NCBI GenBank assembly: GCA_019635285.1
Contig: JAHBZS010000040.1
Coordinates: 1-44,563 of the forward strand
Direction: 5' to 3'
DNA: 44,563 nucleotides
From: Rubrivivax sp.
GTDB lineage: Bacteria > Pseudomonadota > Gammaproteobacteria > Burkholderiales > Burkholderiaceae_C
The position numbers and the translations under genes are program-made. Shown piece after piece: positions 34,992 through 44,563 of this stretch. The notes beneath the pieces are model-generated. The model did no database searches. It worked only from the letters and a program-made list of their open reading frames with translations, and had not been told where the DNA came from. Positions within the stretch are counted from its first letter, which is position 1; the number at the start of each line of letters is the position of its first letter.

Positions 34992-35244
34992 CGGGGGGTC
35001 CTTCCTGTCGTGGGCGGGTGGGCGAACTTTGCATCATCCGCTGATCGCCGGGGCCCGAGGTGTCACGCCGACGACACGGCAGCCCCCACCGCCTCGGCCG
35101 GCAGCGGCCTCGCCGCGCCAGCGCGCCGCTTGCGCCTCCGGCCCGCCGCCGCCCCCGCATTCGAAGGGCCTTGCGGTCATACCCGGATAGGCGCAGCGCG
35201 GCTCGTCCGCTAGCGTCGGCGGACATCAAAACAAGGGGATCAGC

Positions 35245-36447
35245 ATGGCACTTCGATTGCGCATCACCATGGCCGCCGCGCTCGGCACGCTCGCCTCGGC
35301 CTGGGCCGGGCCCGCCGCCGCGCAGACCTGGACCAAGATCGAGAACCCGCCGCCGGTCGTCGGCCTCGATGGCCAGGCCCACCAGGCCCGATGCTCCGGC
35401 TTCCCGGGCACCGACCCGAAGTTCAGCTTCTTCGTCAGGCGCACGGCCTCGAAGAACCTGGTCGTCTACTTCGAGGGCGGCGGCGCCTGCTGGGACAACC
35501 TGACCTGCTCGTTCCCGATTGCCGGGCTGCCCGCCCAGGTGCCGCAGTTCTTCGTGCCTGCCGTGCCGCCGGGCATCGAACAGACGCTGGTCGACGGCAT
35601 CTTCAGCACCAGCAACGCCGCCAACCCGGTGCGCGACTGGAACATGGTCTACGTCCCGTACTGCACCGGCGACATCCACACCGGCTCGGCCACCAAGACC
35701 TACACCAGCGTGGGCCATCCGGTGTTGCCCGTGCCGCCGGGAACGCCGATCACCATCCAGCACCGCGGCTATGACAACTTCATGGTCGTGCTCGACTGGA
35801 TGAAGCGCCACATCGCGGCACCGAAGAACGTGCTGGTCACCGGCGTGAGCGCCGGCGGCTACGGCGCCACCGCCAATTCACCCTGGGTGGGCCAGGCCTA
35901 CCCCAATGCGCACATGTACCTGCTGGCGGACGCCAGCCAGGGCGTGACCACCGCCGCCTTCGACCACGGCAACCCGGGACGCAACTCCTGGAACCCGCAG
36001 CTGGCGCCGTGGGTCTTCGGCGCCGGCGCCGACGTGGCGCCCGGGCCGGAGTTGATGCGCCGCGCCGCGCTGGGACAGCCCAAGGTCAAGGCCGCGCAGT
36101 TCACGACCACGCTCGATGCCGTGCAGATCGGCTTCTACGGCGTGATGAAGCAGTACTACGGCCCCGGTGGGAGCTGCCCGAACCCGGCCATCGACTGGCA
36201 CCAGCAGATGACCCGCCAACTCGTCGCGGATGCGGCAGACCTGGGCAATTTCCGCTACTACCTCGCCGGCGGCAGCTACCACACGCTGCTGCGCGACGGC
36301 CAGTTCTACAGCGAGTCGTCCGCCGGGCCGTCCTTCGCGTCCTGGCTGGGCGACATGCTGGCCAACCGCGGTGGCCGAGGCGGCCATGGCGGAGGCTGGT
36401 TCAACGCCGCCTGCCCGACCTGCCTGGCCGACCTGCCCTGCCAGTAA
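35245..36447 (+). CDS. secreted pectin-acetylesterase/Notum-family hydrolase
   Basis: This 400-residue protein has a signal peptide ending near AGPAAAQ. The alpha/beta-hydrolase pattern of the PAE family follows: oxyanion motif VVYFEGGGACWDN, NMVYVPYCTGDIHTG, nucleophile elbow VTGVSAGGYGATAN and late GGSYHTLL with a likely catalytic histidine. Several cysteines, including C..C pairs at the C-terminus (ACPTCLADLPC), suggest disulfides outside the cytoplasm. PAE members deacetylate polysaccharides, but bacterial substrates are mostly unknown. It is convergent with argG; the gap holds a duplicated hairpin element. Confidence 0.86.
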   Translation: MALRLRITMAAALGTLASAWAGPAAAQTWTKIENPPPVVGLDGQAHQARCSGFPGTDPKFSFFVRRTASKNLVVYFEGGGACWDNLTCSFPIAGLPAQVPQFFVPAVPPGIEQTLVDGIFSTSNAANPVRDWNMVYVPYCTGDIHTGSATKTYTSVGHPVLPVPPGTPITIQHRGYDNFMVVLDWMKRHIAAPKNVLVTGVSAGGYGATANSPWVGQAYPNAHMYLLADASQGVTTAAFDHGNPGRNSWNPQLAPWVFGAGADVAPGPELMRRAALGQPKVKAAQFTTTLDAVQIGFYGVMKQYYGPGGSCPNPAIDWHQQMTRQLVADAADLGNFRYYLAGGSYHTLLRDGQFYSESSAGPSFASWLGDMLANRGGRGGHGGGWFNAACPTCLADLPCQ

Positions 36448-36493
36448 GCCCACGCGGCGTGGCCCGGCGCCGCAGCCGCGGCGCCGCCGGCCA

Positions 36494-36563
36494 CGCAGAG
36501 CTCGGCCCCCCCCCCTCCTGAGGCGTTCGAACGTGCGCAGGCACGTTCTCACGTCCTCAGTCG
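36494..36563. repeat. duplicated hairpin element, copy 1
   Basis: This is the first of two near-identical copies of a unit that starts CGCAGAGCTCGGCCCC and ends CCTCAGTCG. Within it GAACGTGC and GCACGTTC form an 8-base stem with a GCAG loop, extended outward by CTGAGG/CCTCAG pairing. This copy carries a run of ten C residues where copy 2 has five. It may act as a bidirectional terminator between the convergent hydrolase and argG genes. Confidence 0.85.
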
Positions 36564-36581
36564 CCTTGCAGGCCGCGGCCT

Positions 36582-38178
<1,597 letters not shown>

Positions 38179-38222
38179 TCACCGACCGCCACGGCAGCAA
38201 CCCGCCCTAAGCCACGGGGACG

Positions 38223-38447
38223 CTACTTCCTGTCCTTGCCGACCTGGTTGCCGACGACGCCGCCGACCGCAGCGCCCCCGACAGTGCCCAGCGCGCTGCC
38301 GCCGGTCAGCACGGCGCCACCCACCGCGCCGACGCCGGCGCCGATGGCCGTGGCCTTGTCGCGTTCGGACATGCTGCTGCAAGCGCCGAGCGCGAGTGCG
38401 CTCACGAGGGCCAGCGCGGCCAGGGTGCGTTGGGGCAACTTATTCAT
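38223..38447 (-). CDS. small glycine-zipper lipoprotein (OsmB-like)
   Basis: This 74-residue protein has a lipoprotein signal ending LALGAC, a short polar stretch (SSMSERDK) and a glycine-rich zipper: AIGAGVGAVGGAVLTGG followed by GTVGGAAVGGVVGNQVG. Such proteins sit in the outer membrane and are often stress-induced. An AAGGAGC site precedes the ATG at 38447. It lies alone between argG and the TPR protein gene. Nothing else was recognised in the 189 bases upstream (38448-38636). Confidence 0.85.
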   Translation of the reverse strand: MNKLPQRTLAALALVSALALGACSSMSERDKATAIGAGVGAVGGAVLTGGSALGTVGGAAVGGVVGNQVGKDRK

Positions 38448-38636
38448 CACGGCTCCTTCGGCGGGGCACTGCCGCAGCGGCAGCCACATCCCGATGCGCC
38501 GCACTCTAGGGTCGCCGGGCCGGGCCGCGCGTCGGCGTGCGGCGCGGCGGCTTGTAGGAGTCGTCCCGCAAGCCGGACGTGCCTGCGGCGCCGGCGGGGC
38601 GCCCGGTCGGGGCCGCGGTTCGGCCGCCGCCGGGAC

Positions 38637-39794
38637 TCAGAGGTGGTCTTTCAGCCTTTGCAGCTTCGCGCTGTACAGCCCCTGCTGCTCGCGCGTGGTG
38701 CTGGCCGCCAGCGCCAACTCCAGCTCTTGGCGCGCCGGGCCGATGTCGCCCAGCCGCAGATGGGCCAGCGCCAGCCAGAAGTGGAACTCGTGGTAGTCGG
38801 GCGCATGGGCGATCTCGCGCTCGAAGAGCCGGCGCGCGCGGCGATAGTCGCCCTCGCGCATCGCCTGCTGGCCCTCGCGGAACCAGGCAAAGGGCGCCTG
38901 CGGCTGCACGCGGCGCAGCTGGGCCCACAGCGCCTCGGCTTCGGCTGCGCGCCCGCTGCGCTGCATCAGCGCCGCCAGGTTGTCCAGCGCGTGCGGGTTG
39001 TCCGGCTCGGCGGCGAGCACGAAGCGCAGCGCCGCCTCGGCCTGCGGCAGCGCGCCGCGCCGCAGATACACGACGCCGAGCGTGTTGTAGGCGCTCAGGA
39101 ACGCGGGGTCGCCGCGCACGGCCTCGCGCGCCCAGGCGTACGCCTGGTCCAGATCGCCCAGGCTCAAGGCTTCGGCAGCGCGGTTGTTGGCGAACATCGC
39201 CAGCACGCGCGCGCGGTCGATCTCGCGCGTGCGCTGGCGCTCGAGGTCCTGGCCGGGCAGGAAATCGATCACCATCCAATCGTCGTCCGGGTTGGACAGG
39301 CGCGCTCGGGACGGCCTGGCACCGAGGCGGATGTTGACGTGGCCAATGAAGAAATGCAGCTCGTCGCTGCGCCCCCAGGCCTCTTCGTCCAGCACGCTCT
39401 GGTAGTGCACCTGCAGGCCCAGCGCCTGCGCGAAGGCGCCGGTCATGATCAGCAGCGACAGGCAGTTGCCCGAGCGCGCCTCGAAGGCCTCGGCGGCGGT
39501 GCGCGTGCGCGCGGCGTCGTATTCCAGCTTGAGTTGGCCCTGCGCGTACAGCGCGTCCACCAGCGCGCGTTGCGCGTTGCCGCGGCGCGCCCGCGGCAGG
39601 ATCTGCTGGTCGAGGTACTGACGCATCTGCGGGCTCAGCGCGAAGATCGCGTCGATGTCGATGGCCTCGGCAGGCGCGTTGAACAGCGCGTCGGCCAGCA
39701 GGGGCGGGGCCGCGGGCGGCACGTTCGGCGGCGACAGTGCGCAACCGCAGGGGCCGCACGCCATGGCGATCAGCAGCAGCAATTTCAGCTTCAC
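38637..39794 (-). CDS. exported transglutaminase-like/TPR protein
   Basis: This 385-residue protein begins with a short hydrophobic signal (MKLKLLLLIAMACGPCGC) that may be a lipoprotein signal. Residues about 90-190 look like a transglutaminase core: SGNCLSLLIMTGAFAQALGL with a candidate nucleophile cysteine, a histidine in FFIGHVNIRL and an aspartate in WMVIDFLPG. The C-terminal half has several TPR repeats, such as AEALSLGDLDQAYAWAREAV and DPAFLSAYNTLGVVYLRRG. A periplasmic assembly or peptidase role is inference. The 245 bases upstream (39795-40039) contain no gene that can be supported. Confidence 0.78.
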   Translation of the reverse strand: MKLKLLLLIAMACGPCGCALSPPNVPPAAPPLLADALFNAPAEAIDIDAIFALSPQMRQYLDQQILPRARRGNAQRALVDALYAQGQLKLEYDAARTRTAAEAFEARSGNCLSLLIMTGAFAQALGLQVHYQSVLDEEAWGRSDELHFFIGHVNIRLGARPSRARLSNPDDDWMVIDFLPGQDLERQRTREIDRARVLAMFANNRAAEALSLGDLDQAYAWAREAVRGDPAFLSAYNTLGVVYLRRGALPQAEAALRFVLAAEPDNPHALDNLAALMQRSGRAAEAEALWAQLRRVQPQAPFAWFREGQQAMREGDYRRARRLFEREIAHAPDYHEFHFWLALAHLRLGDIGPARQELELALAASTTREQQGLYSAKLQRLKDHL

Positions 39795-40039
39795 CGGCCG
39801 CTCGACAAGATGAGAGGGCTATGCCGCAAGCCATGGTGGACCCGCAGCCCCGCGTCGTCAACCCAGGTGGCCGGCCGCGCGCCGACGTCGTGCCCGCCGC
39901 AGGCATGATCGGCGCGGCCGCGGCACGGACCACGCAGGTCGCCGGCGAGGTGATGCCTTCGACGCGCCCGGCAGCCCGGCAGCCCGGCGAGGGGCGTGCA
40001 TCCTGCGGTGCGGCGCGTGAAGCTTGCCGCAGCCGGGCG

Positions 40040-40720
40040 CTACCCGACCCAGCCGCCGCACACCGGGAACACCTGCCCGACGAAGCAGGCCGCGGCGTCG
40101 CTGGCCAGGTAGGCGGCGAACAGCGCGTCCTCGTCGGCGGACACCAGCCGGCCCAGCGGCACCTCGCGCTTCAGCCGCTCCTGGAAGGCCGGGTTGGCCT
40201 GCACCTCGGGCGGAAAGTAGGTCGGGTTGTCGACGAAGTTCTGCGCGATGGCATTCAGCTGCACGTTCTGCCGCGCCAGCTCCAGCCCGGCGGCGCGCAC
40301 CCAGGCCAGCTGCGCGCCGCGCGCCGCGCTGTAGGTCGAGGTGCGCTTCTGCCCACGCAGCGCCGCGGCCGAGCCGATGACCACGATGCGCCCTGCCCCA
40401 CGTGCCGCGAACTGCGGCAGCACCGCCCGCGCCAGCCGCGGCAGCGGGTCCACCAGGTGCGCGAAGACGTGGCGCCATTCGTCGTCGTCGACCGCAGCCA
40501 CGGCGGTGGACGGTGCCGGCAAGGCCAGGTGCGCCAGCAGCACGTCGATCGTGCCGGCCTGCTGCACCACCTGCGCCGCCGCCGCCGGCTCCGCCAGCGG
40601 CCGCGCATCGGCCACCACCTCGGCCCCCAGCGCGCCGAACACGCGCTGCAACGCCGGGCCCATGAACTCGCCGGATTGGGTCAGCAGCACGCGCTTGCCT
40701 TGCAGGTCGATCAGCTTCAT
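40040..40720 (-). CDS. halohydrin dehalogenase-like SDR-fold protein
   Basis: This 226-residue protein lacks the SDR cofactor motif and the YxxxK pair. Instead it has both diagnostic motifs of halohydrin dehalogenases: T-x4-F-x-G (T14, F19, G21 in TQSGEFMG), the halide-site loop that replaces the glycine-rich motif, and S-x12-Y-x3-R (S117, Y130, R134), the catalytic triad. Downstream, AIAQNFVDNPTYFPPEV and VGQVFPVCGGW parallel the HheC region around its halide pocket and tail. These enzymes convert vicinal haloalcohols to epoxides without a cofactor. An AAGGAGG site precedes the ATG. It lies 11 bases after an Old Yellow Enzyme gene. Activity is inferred from motifs only. Confidence 0.8.
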   Translation of the reverse strand: MKLIDLQGKRVLLTQSGEFMGPALQRVFGALGAEVVADARPLAEPAAAAQVVQQAGTIDVLLAHLALPAPSTAVAAVDDDEWRHVFAHLVDPLPRLARAVLPQFAARGAGRIVVIGSAAALRGQKRTSTYSAARGAQLAWVRAAGLELARQNVQLNAIAQNFVDNPTYFPPEVQANPAFQERLKREVPLGRLVSADEDALFAAYLASDAAACFVGQVFPVCGGWVG

Positions 40721-40731
40721 GTTCGCCTCCT

Positions 40732-41844
40732 TCAACGCATGCCGATGTGCACGTCGCCGAACAGCCCGCTCATGCCGCGCGGCTGCGAGCGCCAGTACTG
40801 CGGCGGCACCTCCACCTGCGCGCCCAGCTGCGCGGCCGCATGCCAGGGCCAGCGCGGGTCGAACAGCATGCCGCGGGCCAGCGCCACCAGGTCGGCGCGG
40901 CCTTCGGCGACGATGGCCTCGGCCTGCGCCGGCTCGGTGATCAGGCCGACGGCGATGGTCGTGGCACCGGTCTCGCGCTTCAGCTGCTCGGCCAGGCCCA
41001 CCTGGTAGCCGGGGCCGATCGGAATCTTCTGCCGCGGCGACACGCCGCCGCTGGACACGTGCAGGAAGCCCAGGCCCCGCGCCTGCAACGCCTCCACGAA
41101 GACACGGCTCTGCGCGAGGTCCCAGCCGCCGTCCACCCAGTCGGTGGCCGAGATGCGCACGCCCACCGGCATCGACGCCGGCACCGCCGCGCGCACCGCC
41201 TCGAAGACCTGCAGCGGCAGGCGCATGCGCTGGGCCAGCGAGCCGCCGTAGCCGTCGGTGCGCACATTCGAGATCGGCGACAGGAACTGGTGCAGCAGGT
41301 AGCCGTGCGCCGCATGCAGCTCGATGGCGTCCAGCCCCAGCCGGTGCGCGCGCCGCGCGGCGTCGGCGAAGGCGGCGACGATGCGCTGGATGCCGGCGTC
41401 GTCCAGCGCCTGCGGCGGCGCCTCGCCGTCCAGCTGCGGCAGGGCCGACGGCGCCAGCGGCTGCCAGCCGCCTTCGGCCGGCGGGATGAGCATGCCGCCC
41501 TGCCACGGCACGTGGCTGGAGGCCTTGCGCCCGGCATGCCCCAGCTGGATGGCGATGGGCATGCGCGAATGCGCCCGCGCCACCTGCAGGGTGCGCTTGA
41601 GCGCCGCTTCGGTCTCGTCGGACCACAGCCCCAGGCAGCCGTGCGTGATGCGCCCGGCCGGCTCGACCGCGGTGGCCTCGATGACCAGCAGCGCCGCGCC
41701 CGACAGCGCCAGGTGGCCCAGGTGCACCGCGTGCCAGTCGGTGGCCGCGCCGTCGACCGCACTGTACTGACACATCGGCGCGATGACGATGCGGTTCTTC
41801 AGCGCCAGCGGGCCGAGGTGGCAAGGCGAAAACAGGTGGCTCAT
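40732..41844 (-). CDS. Old Yellow Enzyme-family NADPH:flavin oxidoreductase (YqjM-like)
   Basis: This 370-residue FMN barrel begins LFSPCHLGPLALKNRIVIAP and has the YqjM-class MCQYSA with C25, substrate histidines in ELHAAHGYLLHQFLSP, and FMN phosphate loops VGLITEPAQAE and LVALARGMLFDPRWPW. It reduces activated C=C bonds of enones or similar compounds. It is first in a two-gene minus-strand unit with the halohydrin dehalogenase-like gene. It is divergent from an SDR gene across 58 bases. Confidence 0.9.
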   Translation of the reverse strand: MSHLFSPCHLGPLALKNRIVIAPMCQYSAVDGAATDWHAVHLGHLALSGAALLVIEATAVEPAGRITHGCLGLWSDETEAALKRTLQVARAHSRMPIAIQLGHAGRKASSHVPWQGGMLIPPAEGGWQPLAPSALPQLDGEAPPQALDDAGIQRIVAAFADAARRAHRLGLDAIELHAAHGYLLHQFLSPISNVRTDGYGGSLAQRMRLPLQVFEAVRAAVPASMPVGVRISATDWVDGGWDLAQSRVFVEALQARGLGFLHVSSGGVSPRQKIPIGPGYQVGLAEQLKRETGATTIAVGLITEPAQAEAIVAEGRADLVALARGMLFDPRWPWHAAAQLGAQVEVPPQYWRSQPRGMSGLFGDVHIGMR

Positions 41845-41902
41845 GGTTTATGGTGTGGGCCCGACGGGATGTCCCCCTCAGCCTACAACACAGGAGCCAG
41901 GC

Positions 41903-42679
41903 ATGTACCCACCCTTCGACTTGAGCGGCCAGGGCGCCGTCATCACCGGCGGCAACGGCGGCATCGGCCTGGGCATGGCGCGCGCGCTGCTGGCGTCCGG
42001 CGCCAAGGTGGCGATCTGGGGCTCCAACGCGCAGAAGACCGAACGCGCGCGAGAGCAGTTGGCCGGCGAATGCGGCGACGCCACGCGCATCTCGTCCTTC
42101 GTCTGCGATGTCGGCGACGAGGCGCAGGTGGACAGTGCCTTCGCCGCGTCGGTGGCCGCGCTGGGCCGCGTCGATGCCTGCTTCGCCAATGCCGGCGTGT
42201 CCAGCAAGGGCACGCTGCTGACCGACATGAGCCTGGAGGAATTCCGCCGCGTGCAGCGCATCAACGTCGACGGCGTGTTCCTCACCTTCCGCGCCGCCGC
42301 GCGCCACATGGCACAGCACGGCCAGGGCGGCTCGCTGGTGGCCACGGCCAGCACCGCCGCGGTCGAGGGCGCGGCGCGCAACAGCCACTATGGTGCGTCC
42401 AAGGGGGCGGTCACCGCGCTGGTGCGCGCGCTGGCGGTGGAGCTGGCGCGGCACAAGATCCGCGTCAACTCGATCCTGCCGGGCTGGATCGTCACCGACA
42501 TGACCGAGCGCTCGTTCAACAACCCGAAGTTCGCCGACGCGGTGCTGCCGCGCGTGCCGGCGCGGCGCTGGGGCGAGATCGACGACTTCGGCGGCATCGC
42601 CGTCTACCTGGCCAGCCGCGCCGCCGGCTACACCACTGGCGAGCAGTTCATCATCGACGGCGGCTACACCAAGTTCTGA
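41903..42679 (+). CDS. short-chain dehydrogenase/reductase
   Basis: This 258-residue classical SDR has ITGGNGGIGLG, FANAG, the active-site YGASK and a C-terminal IIDGGYTKF. ATG at 41903 is preferred, with CAGGAGCC upstream; the frame continues 40 codons further but that part overlaps the divergent OYE start. Unlike the gene at 40040-40720 it keeps all cofactor and catalytic residues. It is divergent from the OYE/dehalogenase unit and could share its regulation. Confidence 0.89.
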   Translation: MYPPFDLSGQGAVITGGNGGIGLGMARALLASGAKVAIWGSNAQKTERAREQLAGECGDATRISSFVCDVGDEAQVDSAFAASVAALGRVDACFANAGVSSKGTLLTDMSLEEFRRVQRINVDGVFLTFRAAARHMAQHGQGGSLVATASTAAVEGAARNSHYGASKGAVTALVRALAVELARHKIRVNSILPGWIVTDMTERSFNNPKFADAVLPRVPARRWGEIDDFGGIAVYLASRAAGYTTGEQFIIDGGYTKF

Positions 42680-42698
42680 GCCCGCGGCGGGCGGCCGC

Positions 42699-43943
42699 TC
42701 ACTGGAACATCGGCATCGCGTCCAGGCGCGATTCGATGGCCGACAGCAGGCGGTTGTAGCCCGCGCCGCCGACGCCGCCGTAGCGCGCGACGAACTCGCG
42801 CTGCGGCAGGTTCTCCGGCAGGTCGCCGGCCTCGGGCATCAGGTCGGCATCGCGCAGGCCGGCGGCGACGCGCTGCTGCAGCCGGGTCGCGTCGCGCACG
42901 GCCATCTCGCCGAAGCGCGTGCCGGCGCGGTCGGCCGCCAGGTCGTTGAAGCTGAAGCCGCTGCCGCCCTGCTTGGCGTCGGCCAGCTCCTTCCACAGGC
43001 CCACCGCATCGGCCAGCGGCGTGCCGGCCTCCGCGGCCAGCACCGCCGACACCAGGAAGTGCTGCGCGGTGTCGTGGCGCTGGTACAGCCGCACCGTCAG
43101 CGGCCAGGGCTGCGCCCACTGGTAGGCCGCAGGCACCAGCAGGCCCAGCGGCCGGCGGTTGGCGAAGAAGGTCAGGGTGAGCAGCGCCGCGCGGTTCTCC
43201 GCCACCGCGTCGCCGCCGTCCGCACTGCGCTCGACCGCCAGGGCAAACAGCGGCGGCAGCAGCGCGGCCACCGAGCTGGCCCGCCGCGCGTTGTCCTGCG
43301 TCAGCTGCGCCAGCCGCTCCTGGTAGGCGCGCAGCCGCAGCTGCTGATCCGGCGCGACCAGCGCGGCGCGCAGCCGCGGCATGGTGTCGGGGTCGATGCG
43401 GTAGCTGACCGTCAGCGCGTCCGGCGCGATGGCCACGCCCTCGATCCAGTGCAAGGCCAGCCAGGCATCGGCCTGCAGGCCGCGCCGCGCGGCCAGCGCA
43501 CGCAGCAGCGGCCACGCCACGGCGTCGGGCAGCGGCAGCCGCCCGACCTGCAGCCGTTCCAGCTGAGGGATGCCGGCTGCCTGGCGCAGCACCACGTCGA
43601 CATTCAGCCAGCGCCCCCATGGCGCGGCGAAGCTGGCCTGCAGCAGCAGCCGGCCCGTCTGCAGGCTGACCTGCGCATCCGCGCCCAGCCAGCGGCGGGC
43701 CGCATGCTGCACCAGCAGGTCGACATCGCGCTCGCTCAGCGACAGCGCTCGCGGCTGCCCCGGCGGCAGGTGCCGCGGGTCGTGCTGCCGCACCAGGTTG
43801 ACCGCGCGGTCGACATCGGCGGTCGACACGCTGTCGCGGCGCGGCACCTGCGGCTGGCCCTGCAAGGCCAGCGCCAGCACCAGCAGCGCCGCGAGCAGCA
43901 GCGCGGCGAGAGCCAGGCACAGCCAGGAGGCGAATCGGCGCAT
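42699..43943 (-). CDS. uncharacterised single-pass membrane-anchored protein
   Basis: This 414-residue protein is not recognised. It has one N-terminal membrane segment (FASWLCLALAALLLAALLVL) after MRR, with the rest predicted outside the cytoplasm. The soluble part carries ALSLSERDVDLLVQHAARR, DSLTVSYRID-like strands, RRPLGLLVPAAYQWAQPWPL and a C-terminal FSFNDLAADRAGTRFGEMAV, a pattern seen in conserved proteobacterial proteins of unknown function. ATG at 43943 is chosen because it puts the basic residues directly before the membrane segment. It follows the phospholipase D-like gene on the same strand after 27 bases. Confidence 0.7.
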   Translation of the reverse strand: MRRFASWLCLALAALLLAALLVLALALQGQPQVPRRDSVSTADVDRAVNLVRQHDPRHLPPGQPRALSLSERDVDLLVQHAARRWLGADAQVSLQTGRLLLQASFAAPWGRWLNVDVVLRQAAGIPQLERLQVGRLPLPDAVAWPLLRALAARRGLQADAWLALHWIEGVAIAPDALTVSYRIDPDTMPRLRAALVAPDQQLRLRAYQERLAQLTQDNARRASSVAALLPPLFALAVERSADGGDAVAENRAALLTLTFFANRRPLGLLVPAAYQWAQPWPLTVRLYQRHDTAQHFLVSAVLAAEAGTPLADAVGLWKELADAKQGGSGFSFNDLAADRAGTRFGEMAVRDATRLQQRVAAGLRDADLMPEAGDLPENLPQREFVARYGGVGGAGYNRLLSAIESRLDAMPMFQ

Positions 43944-43970
43944 GGGACCGGAGTCTGCCAGCACTGGCCT

Positions 43971-44563
43971 TTACAGCAGCCAGTCGATGGGCAAGCCCGC
44001 CAGGAAACCCACCTGAAAGCGCTGCCAGAAGGTGGTGTGCGGATCGACGTCGTACACCGTGACCGCGCCGGACGGGTCGCGCTCCAGCCATTGCAGGTTC
44101 TGGCCATCGGGCGCCAGGCGCAGCTCGTAGGCGATGGCCGGCACGACCTGGTCGAAGAGCTCGGCCTGGCGTGCCGCGGCCACCCGGCTGTCGAGCACCA
44201 GGCCCATCTCGGTATTGAGGCGCGCCGAGCGCTCGTCGAAGTTGTACGACCCGATGAAGAAGCGCTGGCCGTCCACCGCATAGGCCTTGGCATGCAGCCC
44301 CGACACCTTGGCCGGCCCGAAGCGGCCGCGCACGCGCAGCGAGGTGTCGGCGGCGGTGGGCTTGAGCTCGTACAGGTGCACGCCGGCACGCAGCAGGTCG
44401 TGCCGCCGCTTCAGGTAGCCGGCATGCACCACGCGCTCGTCCGACGACGCCAGCGAATTGGTCAGCACGCGCACCTGCACGCCGGCCTGTGCCAGTTCGG
44501 TCAACGCCGCCGTGCCTTCGGCGCCGGGCACGAAGTAGGGCGAGAAGATGTCCAGCCGGCGCT
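43971..44563 (-). CDS. phospholipase D-like protein, C-terminal part
   Basis: The gene enters from the right edge; 197 codons are visible. The second HKD motif is HAKAYAVDGQRFFIGSYNFD, followed by ERSARLNTEMG. Upstream RRLDIFSPYFVPG and VRVLTNSLASSDERVVHAGY resemble cardiolipin synthase/PLD members. They hydrolyse or transfer phosphatidyl groups at the membrane. The first HKD motif would be beyond the window. It probably forms a two-gene unit with the membrane-anchored unknown protein. Confidence 0.88.
   Translation of the reverse strand, partial: RRLDIFSPYFVPGAEGTAALTELAQAGVQVRVLTNSLASSDERVVHAGYLKRRHDLLRAGVHLYELKPTAADTSLRVRGRFGPAKVSGLHAKAYAVDGQRFFIGSYNFDERSARLNTEMGLVLDSRVAAARQAELFDQVVPAIAYELRLAPDGQNLQWLERDPSGAVTVYDVDPHTTFWQRFQVGFLAGLPIDWLL

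Noticed and set aside
40040-40720. Calling this gene an ordinary short-chain dehydrogenase
   Set aside because: It lacks TGxxxGIG, NNAG and YxxxK, and carries the two halohydrin dehalogenase motifs instead.

Overview
The window reads as chromosomal DNA of a high-GC betaproteobacterium, most likely Burkholderiales. Three things point there: the very GC-rich third codon positions, two tripartite-tricarboxylate-type (Bug/TctC) binding proteins, and dense metabolic operons led by LysR regulators. No rRNA, tRNA, insertion sequence, integrase or plasmid/phage backbone gene was seen.

Layout. (1) 1-3754, minus: the glyoxylate-to-glycerate operon gcl-hyi-glxR-glycerate kinase (last gene cut by the left edge), with a near-perfect palindrome upstream. 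(2) 3941-4654, plus: an unrecognised lipoprotein. (3) 4669-9763, minus: a tight run of flavin reductase-like, 3-hydroxyisobutyrate dehydrogenase-like and MmgE/PrpD genes, followed with almost no spacing by a TIR-domain protein and an exported aspartic protease with a PDZ domain. (4) 9890-12934, plus: a SIR2-SLOG protein with ThsA (Thoeris) architecture, a LysR regulator and an RraA-like aldolase. (5) 12987-25453, plus: a complete type I-C CRISPR-Cas locus, cas3-cas5c-cas8c(cas11c)-cas7c, then an antisense RelE/ParE-type toxin-antitoxin pair, then cas4-cas1-cas2, a leader, and an array of 52 repeats and 52 spacers ending in a decayed half repeat. (6) 25555-34991: a DMT transporter, a LysR-linked operon (TctC, amidohydrolase, SDR), an MBL hydrolase, a second TctC, and a thiolase-SDR-SDR operon. 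(7) 35245-39794: a pectin-acetylesterase-family hydrolase, a duplicated hairpin element, argG, a small glycine-zipper lipoprotein and a transglutaminase-like/TPR protein. (8) 40040-44563: an SDR-fold protein with both diagnostic motifs of halohydrin dehalogenases next to an Old Yellow Enzyme, a divergent SDR, a membrane-anchored unknown protein and a partial phospholipase D-like gene.

How it works together. About 20 kb in the middle (5.85-25.45 kb) is a defence-rich segment set among catabolic genes. It combines adaptive immunity with two NAD-linked candidates, a SIR2-SLOG effector and a TIR protein. These are the two halves of a type I Thoeris system, but here they lie about 3.1 kb apart on opposite strands. 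The array shows repeated sampling of the same targets: one spacer appears twice exactly and once with two seed-region changes, and a second pair differs by three bases that are mostly synonymous in one frame. The toxin-antitoxin pair separates the interference genes from the adaptation genes, so the two halves of the cas locus probably have separate promoters. The most notable metabolic item is the halohydrin dehalogenase candidate at 40040-40720.

All product calls come from reading motifs; no database search was run. Start codons were chosen from spacing, overlaps and Shine-Dalgarno-like sequence.
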